A DNA stretch of 64,000 nucleotides, taken from contig JAMPYF010000001.1 in NCBI GenBank assembly GCA_023700805.1, positions 62,001-126,000 on the forward strand. The letters are read 5' to 3'. Below are positions 1 through 8,678 of this stretch, piece by piece. Source of the DNA: Sulfuritalea sp. (lineage in GTDB: Bacteria; Pseudomonadota; Gammaproteobacteria; Burkholderiales; Rhodocyclaceae). A program made the position numbers and the translations under genes. Below the pieces are notes generated by a model. That model was not told where the DNA came from. It did not search any database and worked only from the letters and a program-made list of their open reading frames with translations. Numbering within the stretch: the first letter of the stretch is position 1; every line of letters begins with the position of its first letter.

Positions 1-786
1 TATGACACGACCATCGGCTGGCGCTTCGTGAACAAGCTGATGAAGCAGCAGTACGGCGTCGACTCGATGCCGGAAACCGCCGACAACGTCGCCGCCGAGT
101 TCAAGGTCGGCCGCGCCGAGCAGGATGCCTTCGCCCTGCGCTCGCAACAACGCTGGGGTACAGCCAATGCCGCAGGCTTCTTCAAGAGCGAGATCGTGCC
201 GGTCGAGATCGCACAGAAGAAGGGCGAGCCCAAGATATTCGACACCGACGAGCACCCGCGTCCCGACACCACGCTCGAGCAACTGGCGAAGCTGAAGGGA
301 ATCAACGGGCCGGAACTGACCGTGACCGCGGGCAATGCCTCGGGCGTCAATGACGGCGCCTGCGCGCTGCTGATCGCCTCCGAGGCCGCGGCCAAGGCGC
401 ATGGACTGACGCCGAAGGCGCGCGTCGTGGCCATGGCCACGGCCGGCGTCGCGCCGCGCATCATGGGCTTCGGCCCGGCGCCGGCGGTGAAGAAGCTGCT
501 GGCCCAGACCGGGCTGCGCCTCGACCAGATGGACGTCATCGAACTCAACGAAGCCTTCGCCGCGCAAGGCCTGGCGGTCACCCGCGACCTCGGCCTGGCC
601 GACGACGATGCCCGCGTGAACCCCAACGGCGGCGCCATCGCCATCGGCCACCCGCTGGGCATGAGCGGCGCGCGCCTGGTCACCACGGCGATATATCAGC
701 TGCAGCGCACGGGCGGCCGCTACGCGCTGTGCACCATGTGCATAGGCGTCGGCCAGGGCATCGCGCTGATCATCGAGCGGGTCTGA
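1..786 (+). CDS. pcaF: 3-oxoadipyl-CoA / acetyl-CoA thiolase, 5' truncated
   Basis: This is the C-terminal 261 residues of a thiolase that begins before the window. The reading frame is open from base 1 and starts with YDTTIGWRFVNKLM, followed by YGVDSMPETADNVA, a signature of the PcaF/PaaJ branch that cleaves 3-oxoadipyl-CoA to succinyl-CoA and acetyl-CoA. The GHPLG motif carries the catalytic His and the C-terminal CIGVGQG motif the second catalytic Cys; the first catalytic Cys lies outside the window. It would complete the beta-ketoadipate or phenylacetate pathway. A general acetyl-CoA acetyltransferase is the alternative, but the DTTIGWRF stretch favours the 3-oxoadipyl branch. Confidence 0.85.
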   Translation, partial: YDTTIGWRFVNKLMKQQYGVDSMPETADNVAAEFKVGRAEQDAFALRSQQRWGTANAAGFFKSEIVPVEIAQKKGEPKIFDTDEHPRPDTTLEQLAKLKGINGPELTVTAGNASGVNDGACALLIASEAAAKAHGLTPKARVVAMATAGVAPRIMGFGPAPAVKKLLAQTGLRLDQMDVIELNEAFAAQGLAVTRDLGLADDDARVNPNGGAIAIGHPLGMSGARLVTTAIYQLQRTGGRYALCTMCIGVGQGIALIIERV

Positions 787-810
787 GGCTCAGGCCGGGC
801 ACGGCTAGCG

Positions 811-1554
811 ATGGCCGCCGACCACTTTTCGGGCCACGCCGCCGACTACGCCAAGGCCCGGCCCTCCTATCCGCCCGAGCTGTTTTCCTGGCTCGCGCAG
901 CAATGCGCCAGCCATGATCTGGCCTGGGATTGCGGCACCGGCAACGGCCAGGCGGCACGGGCGCTGGCGGGTCATTTCCAGCGCGTCCATGCCACCGACC
1001 TTTCCGCCGAGCAGGTGGCGCAGGCCGAACCCCACCCGCGCATCGACTACCGCGCCGCGCCGGCCGAAGACAGCGGCCTGGCGGAGCGCAGCTGCGACCT
1101 GGTGACGGTCGCCCAGGCCCTGCACTGGTTCTGCAATGAGACCTTCTATGCCGAAGTGAAGCGCGTGCTCAAGCCGGGTGGACTGTTCGCCGCCTGGACT
1201 TACACACTGCTGCGCGGCGACCCGGAACTCAATGCCGTCATCGAGGACTTCTACCGCAATACGGTCGGCCCCTGGTGGCCGCCGGAGCGGCGCTGGGTGG
1301 ACCTGGCTTACCGCGAGATGCCCTTCCCCATTGCCGATGTCGCCACGCCCGGCTTCGAAATACGGCTGGAATGGACATTGGCGGATCTGCTCGCCTATCT
1401 GCGCACCTGGTCGGCGACCCAGCGCCACATCAAGGAACTCGGCAGCGATCCCTGCATCGAACTCGGTGAGCGGTTGCGGGGAATCTGGCCGGACGCCGAA
1501 GCCCGAAAGTCGATAATCTGGCCCATTGCCCTACGCTGCGGGAGACTCGAATGA
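811..1554 (+). CDS. Class I SAM-dependent methyltransferase
   Basis: The 247-residue product has the UbiE/type-11 methyltransferase fold. Motif I is DCGTGNG near residue 40, followed by an acidic strand end (ATDLS) and the KRVLKPGG motif after the fourth strand. The N-terminal HFSGHAADYAKARPSYP segment is typical of small soluble methyltransferases of this group. The substrate cannot be told from sequence. It starts 24 bases after the thiolase stop and its own stop overlaps the msrA start (ATGA, 1551-1554), so the two are probably co-translated. Confidence 0.85.
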   Translation: MAADHFSGHAADYAKARPSYPPELFSWLAQQCASHDLAWDCGTGNGQAARALAGHFQRVHATDLSAEQVAQAEPHPRIDYRAAPAEDSGLAERSCDLVTVAQALHWFCNETFYAEVKRVLKPGGLFAAWTYTLLRGDPELNAVIEDFYRNTVGPWWPPERRWVDLAYREMPFPIADVATPGFEIRLEWTLADLLAYLRTWSATQRHIKELGSDPCIELGERLRGIWPDAEARKSIIWPIALRCGRLE

Positions 1555-2111
1555 AGACTGAAACTGCCACCTCGGTTACCACCTCAGTTGCCACCTTGGG
1601 CGGCGGCTGCTTCTGGTGCCTCGAAGCCGCTTTCGTGCAGCTCGCCGGAGTCGAATCGGTGGTTTCGGGTTATGCCGGCGGTGATATGCAGAATCCGGAC
1701 TACCGCAGCGTATGCGGGGGCGGCACCGGCCACGCCGAAGTCGTCGAAGTACGCTTCGATCCCGAGATCATCGACTACGGCACCTTGCTGAAGGCCTTCT
1801 TCGCGATTCACGATCCGACCACGCCCAACCGCCAGGGCAACGATGTCGGCAGCCAGTACCGCTCGGTGATCTTCACCCATGGCGATCAACAGGAAAAAAT
1901 CGCCAGGGAATTGATCGCGGAACTCGCGGCCGCGAAAATCTGGCCCGACGCCATCGTCACCACCGTGTCGCCAGCGCCAACTTTCTGGCCGGCCGAGAAA
2001 TATCACCAGAACTACTACGCCAACAATCCGCAGCAGGGATATTGCCAGGCAGTCGTGGCGCCGAAGGCGGCCAAGCTGCGCAAGGTGTTCGCCGGGCGGC
2101 TCAAGACCTGA
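1551..2111 (+). CDS. msrA: Peptide methionine sulfoxide reductase MsrA
   Basis: MsrA reduces the S-epimer of methionine sulfoxide in proteins with thioredoxin as electron donor. The GCFWCLE motif (catalytic Cys20) and the PAEKYHQNY motif are present, and a C-terminal Cys in GYCQAVV is the probable resolving residue. Length (186 residues) is normal. The start overlaps the preceding stop as ATGA. One copy of the iterated 12-base motif lies at 1971-1982 and encodes SPAPT just before the WPAEKYHQ segment. The gene runs tail to tail with maiA, with 12 bases between stop codons. Confidence 0.95.
   Translation: MKTETATSVTTSVATLGGGCFWCLEAAFVQLAGVESVVSGYAGGDMQNPDYRSVCGGGTGHAEVVEVRFDPEIIDYGTLLKAFFAIHDPTTPNRQGNDVGSQYRSVIFTHGDQQEKIARELIAELAAAKIWPDAIVTTVSPAPTFWPAEKYHQNYYANNPQQGYCQAVVAPKAAKLRKVFAGRLKT
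1971..1982 (+). repeat. Iterated 12-mer, copy 1 (exact)
   Basis: CCAGCGCCAACT, exact, inside msrA, read there as SPAPT. Confidence 0.6.
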
Positions 2112-2123
2112 CTTACAGATAGG

Positions 2124-2771
2124 TTATTCGGCATCCGGCTGCAAGGCCGGCACGGACTCGGCAAACGCCGGCAGCGTCAGGCAGTGTTGGTGTATGCGCA
2201 TCACCGTCGGCACATGATCGAGCTTTGCCTTGAAGCGCTGCGCATTGAATATCTGCGGCACCAGGCAGATGTCCGCCAGGGTCGGCGTATCGCCATGGCA
2301 GCAGACGCCGGTGTGGGGGTCGCCCGCGAGCATGGCCTCGACCGTCGCCAGCCCGGTTTCCACCCAGTGGCAGTACCAGGCGTTGCGCTGTGCTTCTGTC
2401 ACGCCCAGCGTCTTGCTCAGATACGCCAGCACCCGCAGGTTGTTGAGCGGATGGATCTCGCAGGCGATCGCCAGCGCGAGCGCCCGCACCCGCGCCCGCC
2501 CTACCGCGCCGGGCGGCAGCAGCGCGGGCTGCGGCCTCGTCTCGTCGAGGTATTCGATGATGGCCAGCGACTGGGTGAGGATCGTGCCATCGTCTTCTTC
2601 GAGCACCGGCACCAGCGCCGCAGGGTTGATCGCCTTGAACGCCGCTGCAAACTGCTGCCCGCCGCCCTGCAGCAGATGGACCGGCACATACTCGTAATCA
2701 AGCTGCTTCAGCGCCAGCGCGACGCGCACGCGAAAGCTGGCGGAACTGCGAAAGTAGTTATGGAGCTTCAT
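2124..2771 (-). CDS. maiA: Maleylacetoacetate isomerase, zeta-class GST
   Basis: The 215-residue product has the zeta glutathione transferase fold. The N-terminal thioredoxin-like domain carries SSASFRVRVAL (residues 9-19), the glutathione-binding Ser motif, and is followed by an alpha-helical domain with HPLNNLRVLAYL. The family isomerises cis ring-cleavage products (maleylacetoacetate or maleylpyruvate) to trans forms with glutathione. I place the start at 2771 (MKLHNYF), because AGGAT precedes it at good spacing and the family begins there. It lies near the FAH hydrolase, the usual next enzyme, but a FimV-like gene on the opposite strand separates them. Maleylpyruvate isomerase is the alternative. 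Confidence 0.87.
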   Translation of the reverse strand: MKLHNYFRSSASFRVRVALALKQLDYEYVPVHLLQGGGQQFAAAFKAINPAALVPVLEEDDGTILTQSLAIIEYLDETRPQPALLPPGAVGRARVRALALAIACEIHPLNNLRVLAYLSKTLGVTEAQRNAWYCHWVETGLATVEAMLAGDPHTGVCCHGDTPTLADICLVPQIFNAQRFKAKLDHVPTVMRIHQHCLTLPAFAESVPALQPDAE

Positions 2772-2880
2772 GGCCATCCTGCAAAAAATGCAATTTAAGG
2801 GGTTTGCACTCGCCTGCTCAGGCAAAGCAAGTGTCCATCGCTGAGTCTAGAATGACAGCACTATAGCGCCGCCCAATTCG

Positions 2881-4140
2881 ATGCCCAAGTCCCAGGCAAC
2901 CACCATCGTCCCCTGTCTCACGCAAGCCGGCCGGATCTGTGCCGCCTTGTCGGCGCTGTGCCTGCTGCCGGCAGCAGTCGCGGCTGTACCCGAGCCGAGC
3001 CTGCGCCGCAGCGAACAACTCGACCTGCGCCGTCTGGGCAAGGTGTCGGAAGACGAGCGTTCGGTGCTGCGCATCGAGTGGCGCGTGGGGCTGACCGGCG
3101 TCGACGAAGCGAACAGCGTGCAGCACATGCTCGACAATTTGCGGCGCATCGAGCAAACCATGGCCGCGGTCAGCCTTCTGGTGCGCAACATGCCGACCCA
3201 CAAGCCGGTCGCGGCGCCTGTTGCGGCAGAGCCCGCGCCAGCGGATAACGGCGGCACGCGCCTGATGGTGGCCAATCTCGCGGCGGCGGGCCTGGTCGCC
3301 CTCTGGTGGTTCCGCCGGCGCAAGTCCGCCGCACCGACCGCGACGGCAGCCGGTGCACGGAAGGACAGCCCCCCCGGCAAGGCTGCACCCGCTGCAGCCT
3401 CATCGACCGGTTTGCAAACATCCCCCTTCGCGCAGGCAATGCGGACCCTGAAGACTGCGCCGCGGATCGAGCCTCGCCTGCCGACCCAAGACCCGCAGGT
3501 CGAAGCCGTCGCGGCGGCCGCTGCACCGACGCCGGCCACTCCATTGCCGACGGCCGCGCCCGTCGCAGTCGACTTTTCGCTGCAACACGCCGATCCGGAA
3601 TCCTTGGTTCAGACAGCGGCCAGGCAGCCGGCTCCGGCCGCGAGAGCTCCAGCCCGCGCCGCGCCCCGCCCGCCGGAAACCAGTCTCGAACCCACGCTGC
3701 AGCTGGCCGAGATCATGTTGTCCATGGGGCTCGAACAGGGTGCCGCGCAAGCCCTGGTCGAATACACCGAAGCCAACCCGCGCCATGCCCTCTACCACTG
3801 GCTGAAACTGCTCGGCATCTACCGCAAGCGCGGGCTCAACCGGGAGTTCGCGGAAACTGCCGAGCAGCTGCGCAAGAACTTCAACATCCAGGCGGAATTC
3901 TCGGCCAGCACCGACACCGACGAGGCACCGACGCTGGAGAAGTTTTCCCGCGTGGCGGAGCATGTGCAGACAATCTGGGCGCAGCCGCAGGAGTGCATCG
4001 ATTATCTGCGGCACCTGCTCGAAGACAATCGCGACGGTGCGCGCGCAGGCTTCCCGCAATCGGTGGCCGAGGAAATCATCCTGCTGATCGAAATCCTCAA
4101 GGAAGAAACCTCCGACCCCGCTCAGGCTGCCGCGACGTAG
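2881..4140 (+). CDS. FimV-like membrane protein with C-terminal helical domain
   Basis: The 419-residue product has a hydrophobic N-terminal segment (about residues 20-36) that looks like a signal peptide, a transmembrane helix at 128-143 followed by RRRK, a long Ala/Pro-rich linker, and a conserved C-terminal helical domain beginning LAEIMLSMGLEQGAAQ. That arrangement resembles FimV-family C-termini and the tetratricopeptide-like LAxxxLxxGxxxxA units found with type IV pili. The function is not established. Its last 19 bases overlap the end of the convergent FAH gene. It interrupts what would otherwise be one minus-strand aromatic operon. Confidence 0.72.
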   Translation: MPKSQATTIVPCLTQAGRICAALSALCLLPAAVAAVPEPSLRRSEQLDLRRLGKVSEDERSVLRIEWRVGLTGVDEANSVQHMLDNLRRIEQTMAAVSLLVRNMPTHKPVAAPVAAEPAPADNGGTRLMVANLAAAGLVALWWFRRRKSAAPTATAAGARKDSPPGKAAPAAASSTGLQTSPFAQAMRTLKTAPRIEPRLPTQDPQVEAVAAAAAPTPATPLPTAAPVAVDFSLQHADPESLVQTAARQPAPAARAPARAAPRPPETSLEPTLQLAEIMLSMGLEQGAAQALVEYTEANPRHALYHWLKLLGIYRKRGLNREFAETAEQLRKNFNIQAEFSASTDTDEAPTLEKFSRVAEHVQTIWAQPQECIDYLRHLLEDNRDGARAGFPQSVAEEIILLIEILKEETSDPAQAAAT

Positions 4141-5156
4141 CGCTCGACGATCTGGTCGATGGCGCCGAAGATGCTGGCGCCGTCGCCGCCCAGCATCTCG
4201 ATCCTGACGTGATCGCCAAAATGCATGAAGGGTGTTTTGGGTTTTCCGGTTTCTATGGTCTCGTACATCCTGAGTTCGGCGATGCAGCAATAGCCGACAC
4301 CGCCATTTTCCACCGAGGAACCGAACAGGCTGCCCTGCTTGTTCGACACCGTCCCTGAACCGATCACCGACCCGGCTTCGAGTTCGCGCGTCTTCGCCAG
4401 GTGCGCGATCAGCTGGGCGAAATCGAAATTCATGTCCACGCCGGCATTCGGTTTGCCGAAAGGCTCGCCGTTCAAGGCTACGGTCAGCGGCAGATGCAGC
4501 TTGCTGTCCTTCCATGCCGCCCCCAGTTCATCGGGCGTGACGGCCACCGGCGAAAATGCCGAGGCCGGTTTCGACTGCAGGAAGCCGAAGCCCTTGGCCA
4601 GTTCGGCGGGAATCAGATTGCGCAGGCTGACATCATTCACCAGCATCAGCAGGCGGATCTGCTGCGCGCACTGGCGGGGCGAAGCACCCAGCGGCACGTC
4701 GCCGGTCACCACCGCCACCTCGGCCTCGAAGTCGATGCCCCAGGCCTCGTCACAGGCCAGCACCGGATCGCAGGGACCGACGAAGCTGTCGGAGCCGCCC
4801 TGGTACATCAGCGGATCGACCAGCAACTCCGGCGGCAGCTCGGCGCCGCGGGCCTTGCGCACCAGTTCGACGTGATTGATGTAGGCCGATCCGTCGGCCC
4901 ACTGGTAGGCGCGCGGCAGCGGACTGTGGCACTGCGCCGGATCGAAGGGCAGGGCATGGCGCGCGCCCTGCTGCGTGGCGCCGGCATTGAGCATGTCGGA
5001 CACCTGCTGCAGCCGCGGCAGCACCTGGTCCCAGTTGTCCAACGCCTGCTGCAGGGTGCCCGCGATGCCGCCCACGGTCTGGCAGTACGCGAGGTCGCGG
5101 CTGACCACCACCAGCGTGCCGTCGCGGCCGCCCTGCTTCAAGGTGGCCAGTTTCAC
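4122..5156 (-). CDS. Fumarylacetoacetate hydrolase family protein
   Basis: The 344-residue product has the FAH fold. The acidic metal-binding stretch IDFEAEVAVV is near the middle, followed by LMLVNDVSLRNL, and the C-terminal half has GSGTVSNKQGS. FAH proteins hydrolyse the C-C bond of acylpyruvates made by gentisate- or homogentisate-type ring cleavage. A GTG start at 5156 is chosen because it overlaps the VOC gene stop as GTGA, which implies translational coupling; a longer upstream reading frame encodes no family sequence. With the VOC, flavin hydroxylase and GST genes it suggests an aromatic ring-cleavage pathway ending in fumarate or maleate plus a keto acid. Confidence 0.9.
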   Translation of the reverse strand: MKLATLKQGGRDGTLVVVSRDLAYCQTVGGIAGTLQQALDNWDQVLPRLQQVSDMLNAGATQQGARHALPFDPAQCHSPLPRAYQWADGSAYINHVELVRKARGAELPPELLVDPLMYQGGSDSFVGPCDPVLACDEAWGIDFEAEVAVVTGDVPLGASPRQCAQQIRLLMLVNDVSLRNLIPAELAKGFGFLQSKPASAFSPVAVTPDELGAAWKDSKLHLPLTVALNGEPFGKPNAGVDMNFDFAQLIAHLAKTRELEAGSVIGSGTVSNKQGSLFGSSVENGGVGYCCIAELRMYETIETGKPKTPFMHFGDHVRIEMLGGDGASIFGAIDQIVERYVAAA

Positions 5157-5713
5157 GATTTGCTTCCCCCCGGCGCATGGCTGCCATCGTGCATCCAGCG
5201 CGCATGCCGGGGCGCCTTGCGCGTCAACGCCCATTCGTCGAGCATGTCCCACTTGACTTCGTCGAGGCGCTGCATCATTTCCGGCGTTGCGGTATTGAAG
5301 GCGAGCTCCAGGCGATGGCCGCTCGGATCGAAGAAATAGATGGACTTGAAAATCGTGTGATCGGTGGGCCCGACGACCTCGATGCCGTCCGCTTCGAGGC
5401 GGGCCTTGGCGGCCAGCATTTCCTCCATGCTGCCGACTTCCAGCGCCAGGTGCTGGGTCCAGCTCGGCGTGTTCGGATCGCGTCCCATCTCCGGCTGGGT
5501 CGGCAGTTCGAAGAAAGCCAGGATGTTGCCGGCGCCGGCGTCGAGGAAAATGTGCATATAGGGATCGGGCGCCTTGGTCGACGGCACTTCGTCTTCGGCG
5601 ATCGCCAGGATGAAACCCATCTTCAGGTACTTGCCATACCACTCGACGGTTTCCTTGGCATCCTTGCAGCGGTAGGCGACGTGATGCACTTTGCGGACCA
5701 GACTTGCGGACAT
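5153..5713 (-). CDS. VOC/glyoxalase-fold protein, putative ring-cleavage dioxygenase
   Basis: The 186-residue product has two beta-alpha-beta-beta-beta modules. Candidate metal ligands are His10/His11 (VRKVHHVAY), His88 (WTQHLALEV) and Glu136 (GHRLELAF), the spacing seen in VOC metalloenzymes. VOC proteins include extradiol and hydroquinone dioxygenases as well as 4-hydroxyphenylpyruvate dioxygenase and glyoxalases. It lies between a flavin hydroxylase and an FAH hydrolase, so a ring-cleavage role is a reasonable inference, although it is shorter than two-domain extradiol dioxygenases. The start at 5713 (MSASLVRK) is two bases from the DUF2783 stop. Confidence 0.85.
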   Translation of the reverse strand: MSASLVRKVHHVAYRCKDAKETVEWYGKYLKMGFILAIAEDEVPSTKAPDPYMHIFLDAGAGNILAFFELPTQPEMGRDPNTPSWTQHLALEVGSMEEMLAAKARLEADGIEVVGPTDHTIFKSIYFFDPSGHRLELAFNTATPEMMQRLDEVKWDMLDEWALTRKAPRHARWMHDGSHAPGGSKS

Positions 5714-5715
5714 GT

Positions 5716-5940
5716 TCAGACTCCTTCGCGGGCAATTTTCAGGGCTTCGCGCAGCGTGCCGATGTCGCCGACATGATTGGCGAGCAGCAGGATCAGCCTT
5801 GCGTTGAGCAGTTCGGATTGCTCGTCGGAAAGGTCGCGGTGCGTGTTGATCAGCAGTTCGTAGAAATCGTCGGCAGGCGTATAGGCGTTGAAGTAGCGCT
5901 TGCCGGCCTCGGAAAAGTTCGGATTCAGGTTGAGTGCCAT
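5716..5940 (-). CDS. DUF2783 small protein
   Basis: The 74-residue protein contains the conserved stretch DDFYELLINTHRDL and LNARLILLLANHVGD, which I recognise as DUF2783, a small helical family usually encoded next to MhpA-type flavin hydroxylases. No enzymatic function is known; it may be an accessory subunit of the hydroxylase. It starts 14 bases after the hydroxylase stop and ends two bases before the VOC start, so it belongs to the same operon. Confidence 0.82.
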   Translation of the reverse strand: MALNLNPNFSEAGKRYFNAYTPADDFYELLINTHRDLSDEQSELLNARLILLLANHVGDIGTLREALKIAREGV

Positions 5941-5954
5941 GGTTCTTCTTCCTC

Positions 5955-7631
5955 TCAGGCGTTGCAGGTCGCTTTGGCGACGGCTGATTTGATCTTCGCC
6001 ACATCGAGCCCGCGCCAGCGCGCGGCGACATGCTGGTCGGGGCGCAGCAGATACACCGTGCCCGGCTGCGCGTCGTAGCGGCGGGCGGCGACGCCGCGCG
6101 CATCGACCAGATGCTGGATATTGCCGCCGACGCTGCCCTCCCGGCGCGAGATCACCAATGGCTGCACGGCAATGCCGCCGCAGGAAAGGCTGGACAAGGC
6201 CTCTATCGTCGCCGCGTCGAGCTGCTGTGGATCGTCGGCGAAGTACAGGGCGGTGAAGCGCTGGCCGACCTTGTTGTGCAGCCATCCGTCCACTCCGTTT
6301 TCCACAACCGGCGCATCGTCCATCGGCGCGCCGGGCACCATGCGGCAGGAAAATGCGTCGCCTGCGCAGTCCGGCGTATTGAGGCTGGACGTGGTGAGAA
6401 AAGCCGGCACCGAAAGCCGCCCGGAATTGACCAGGGCGCGGCCGAAGGCGTGGTCCTTCGCCAGGCCCAGCACGGCGTTGCGGAAAGTCCGGCTGACCTT
6501 GCTCTTGGGCGTGATGAAATCGGTCGAGCGCGTCGAGTTCAGCAGGTTCTCGTCGGCGGCGTAGATGCGCTCCTCCGAATAGCTGTCGAGCAGTGCCGCG
6601 GGCGCCAGGCCAGAGATGACCAGCTTCAGCTTCCAGCCCAGGTTGTCGGCGTCCTGCAGGCCGGAGTTGGCGCCGCGGGCGCCGAAGGGCGAGACCTGAT
6701 GCGCGGCATCGCCGATGAAGATCACATTGCCGTGATTGAAGCGCCCCATGCGGCGGCACTGGAAGGTGTAGACGCTGACCCATTCCAGTTCGAACTCGCG
6801 CTCATCGCCAAGCATGGCCTTGATCCGTGGCAGCACGTTCTCCGGCTTCTTCGCTTGTTCCGGATCGGCATCCCAGCCCAGTTGAAAGTCTATGCGATAG
6901 ACGCTGTCGGTCTGCCGGTGCAGCAACACCGACTGCCCCGGATGAAAGGGCGGATCGAACCAGAACCAGCGTTCGGAAGGGAATTCGGCCTTCATCACGA
7001 CGTCGGCGATGAGGAAGCGATCCATGAAGATCTTGCCTTCGACTTCGAGACCGAGCATGCGGCGTATTGGACTGCGTGCGCCGTCGGCGGCGATCAGCCA
7101 GTCGGTTTCGACCGTGTAGAAGCCGTCCTCGGTTTCCACCTTGAGCGTGACCGTCCTGCCGTTCTGCGCCACCGAGACCACCTTGTTCCTCCAGCGCAGT
7201 TCGATCTCCGGCCGCGCCGCGGCGCTCGCCGCCAGGTACTCTTCGAGGTAGTACTGCTGCAGGTTCACCATGCCCGGGCGATGGTGATCCGGCTCGGGAA
7301 CCAGGTTGAAGTTGTACACCTCCTCCTCGCGGAAGAAGGTGCGCCCGACGTTCCACGACACGCCCTTGGCGCAGACCGCATCGCCGACGCCGTAGCGGTC
7401 GAGGATTTCCAGCGCCCGCTTGGCGTAGCAGACGCCGCGCGAACCGATCGAGACGGTGTCGTCTTCGTCCAGCAGCAATACCGGCAGGCCTTGCTGTTGC
7501 AGGTCGAGTGCCGCTGCCAGGCCGACCGGACCGGCGCCGACCACCACCAGCGGCACTTTCAGCGTCTTGCCGCTGGCGATTTCAGGCGGCCGGCGGTACT
7601 CGAACTTCGGGTAGTTGTAGGTCTTCAGCAT
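5955..7631 (-). CDS. FAD-dependent aromatic hydroxylase, MhpA-like
   Basis: The 558-residue product is a class A flavoprotein monooxygenase. It has GAGPVG at residues 32-37 (FAD ADP-binding), a DG motif in LIAADGARSP, the GD motif in FIGDAAHQVSPFGARGAN, and a C-terminal thioredoxin-like extension typical of the PheA/MhpA branch. The reaction would be NAD(P)H-dependent ring hydroxylation of a phenolic compound. Overall it resembles enzymes annotated as 3-(3-hydroxyphenyl)propionate hydroxylase, but the linked VOC, FAH and GST genes differ from the mhp pathway, so the substrate is probably not the MhpA one. Confidence 0.9.
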   Translation of the reverse strand: MLKTYNYPKFEYRRPPEIASGKTLKVPLVVVGAGPVGLAAALDLQQQGLPVLLLDEDDTVSIGSRGVCYAKRALEILDRYGVGDAVCAKGVSWNVGRTFFREEEVYNFNLVPEPDHHRPGMVNLQQYYLEEYLAASAAARPEIELRWRNKVVSVAQNGRTVTLKVETEDGFYTVETDWLIAADGARSPIRRMLGLEVEGKIFMDRFLIADVVMKAEFPSERWFWFDPPFHPGQSVLLHRQTDSVYRIDFQLGWDADPEQAKKPENVLPRIKAMLGDEREFELEWVSVYTFQCRRMGRFNHGNVIFIGDAAHQVSPFGARGANSGLQDADNLGWKLKLVISGLAPAALLDSYSEERIYAADENLLNSTRSTDFITPKSKVSRTFRNAVLGLAKDHAFGRALVNSGRLSVPAFLTTSSLNTPDCAGDAFSCRMVPGAPMDDAPVVENGVDGWLHNKVGQRFTALYFADDPQQLDAATIEALSSLSCGGIAVQPLVISRREGSVGGNIQHLVDARGVAARRYDAQPGTVYLLRPDQHVAARWRGLDVAKIKSAVAKATCNA

Positions 7632-7658
7632 GGCGCCATTCCCGTCCGCCCTGCAGCT

Positions 7659-8624
7659 TCAGACCGCCTGCAGCGCATGCCACATCTCCTGGTCGCGCTC
7701 GGCTGTCCAGATGCGCGGGTCGCGTATGCCGGACGCCTCGTCGTGGGCGCGCGTCACATCGAAGGGCAGGCAATGCTCGTAGATGAACACGCTGGCAAAT
7801 TTCGGGTCCATGGCGCGGCGCGTGTGCGCCATGCAGGCGGCCAGGTCCATGCCCTGGGCCACGGCTTCCTGGGCGCTGCGATACAGCGTGGACACGAAGT
7901 CGCGGGTGTAGGCCAGACCCTGTTGCACGCGCTCGGGATTCATCAGCGCCGGGCCGCGCCCCGGAATCATCTTTTCCGGCTGCAGCGCGGCCAGCGCGTC
8001 GAGAGTCGCCGGCCAGTCGGCGAGGTAGGCGTCGCCCGTGTAGCAGGCGGCATCGGCCTCGACCAGGTCGCCGGAGAACAGGATCTTCTGCTGCGGCAGC
8101 CAGACCACCGTGTCGCCCTTGGTGTGGCCGCGGCCCAGATGCATGATCTGCACTTCGAGTTCGCCCATCCACAATGTCATCGCGCGATCGAACACGATGG
8201 TCGGCCAGGTCAGGCCAGGCACGCTCTCGACGGCATCGAACAGGCGCGGAAAGCGCCCGATTTCGGAATCCATGTCCTGCTGGCCGCGCTCGACGATAAG
8301 CTCGCGCGTCTGCTGCGAGGCGATGATGTCCTGCAGTCCCTCGGCCTTGTAGCCCGAGGCGCCGAGCACGCGCACGGCGTGGTAGTGGGTCAGCGTGACG
8401 TATTTGATCGGCTTGTCGGTGATCTGGCGTACATGGCGGATCACGTCCTGCGCCATGACCGGCGTTGCCGTCGCATCGATGATCATCACCGCATCGTCGC
8501 CGACTATCACGCCGGTGTTGGGATCGCCTTCGGCGGTATAGGCCCAGGCGTTGTCCGAGAGTTTCTCGAAACTGACCTTTTTCTGTTCGAGGTCAGCGTG
8601 CGAGGCAAACTTTTTGTCACTCAT
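7659..8624 (-). CDS. MBL-fold hydrolase with altered metal motif
   Basis: The 321-residue product has a metallo-beta-lactamase fold, but the HxHxDH motif reads H80-Y-H82-A-V84-R85, so the Asp and third His that bind the second metal are replaced. The downstream GRGHTKGD and SGDLVE segments keep their His and Asp. It could be mono-metal or use iron differently. It is the first gene of the aromatic cluster, after a promoter at 8679-8707 and an AAGGAG-type ribosome site about 7 bases before the ATG. It may hydrolyse a lactone or thioester pathway intermediate; this is inference. Confidence 0.85.
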   Translation of the reverse strand: MSDKKFASHADLEQKKVSFEKLSDNAWAYTAEGDPNTGVIVGDDAVMIIDATATPVMAQDVIRHVRQITDKPIKYVTLTHYHAVRVLGASGYKAEGLQDIIASQQTRELIVERGQQDMDSEIGRFPRLFDAVESVPGLTWPTIVFDRAMTLWMGELEVQIMHLGRGHTKGDTVVWLPQQKILFSGDLVEADAACYTGDAYLADWPATLDALAALQPEKMIPGRGPALMNPERVQQGLAYTRDFVSTLYRSAQEAVAQGMDLAACMAHTRRAMDPKFASVFIYEHCLPFDVTRAHDEASGIRDPRIWTAERDQEMWHALQAV

Positions 8625-8651
8625 GGATGCTCCTTGGCAATGATCCGTTAT

Positions 8652-8665
8652 TTACTGTTGCGTAA
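8652..8665. promoter_or_regulatory. Inverted repeat, possible operator
   Basis: TTAC-6-GTAA dyad located roughly +7 to +20 from the predicted start of transcription of the aromatic cluster, the right place for a repressor site. No regulator gene is adjacent. Confidence 0.35.
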
Positions 8666-8678
8666 TTCGATTCCTCTT

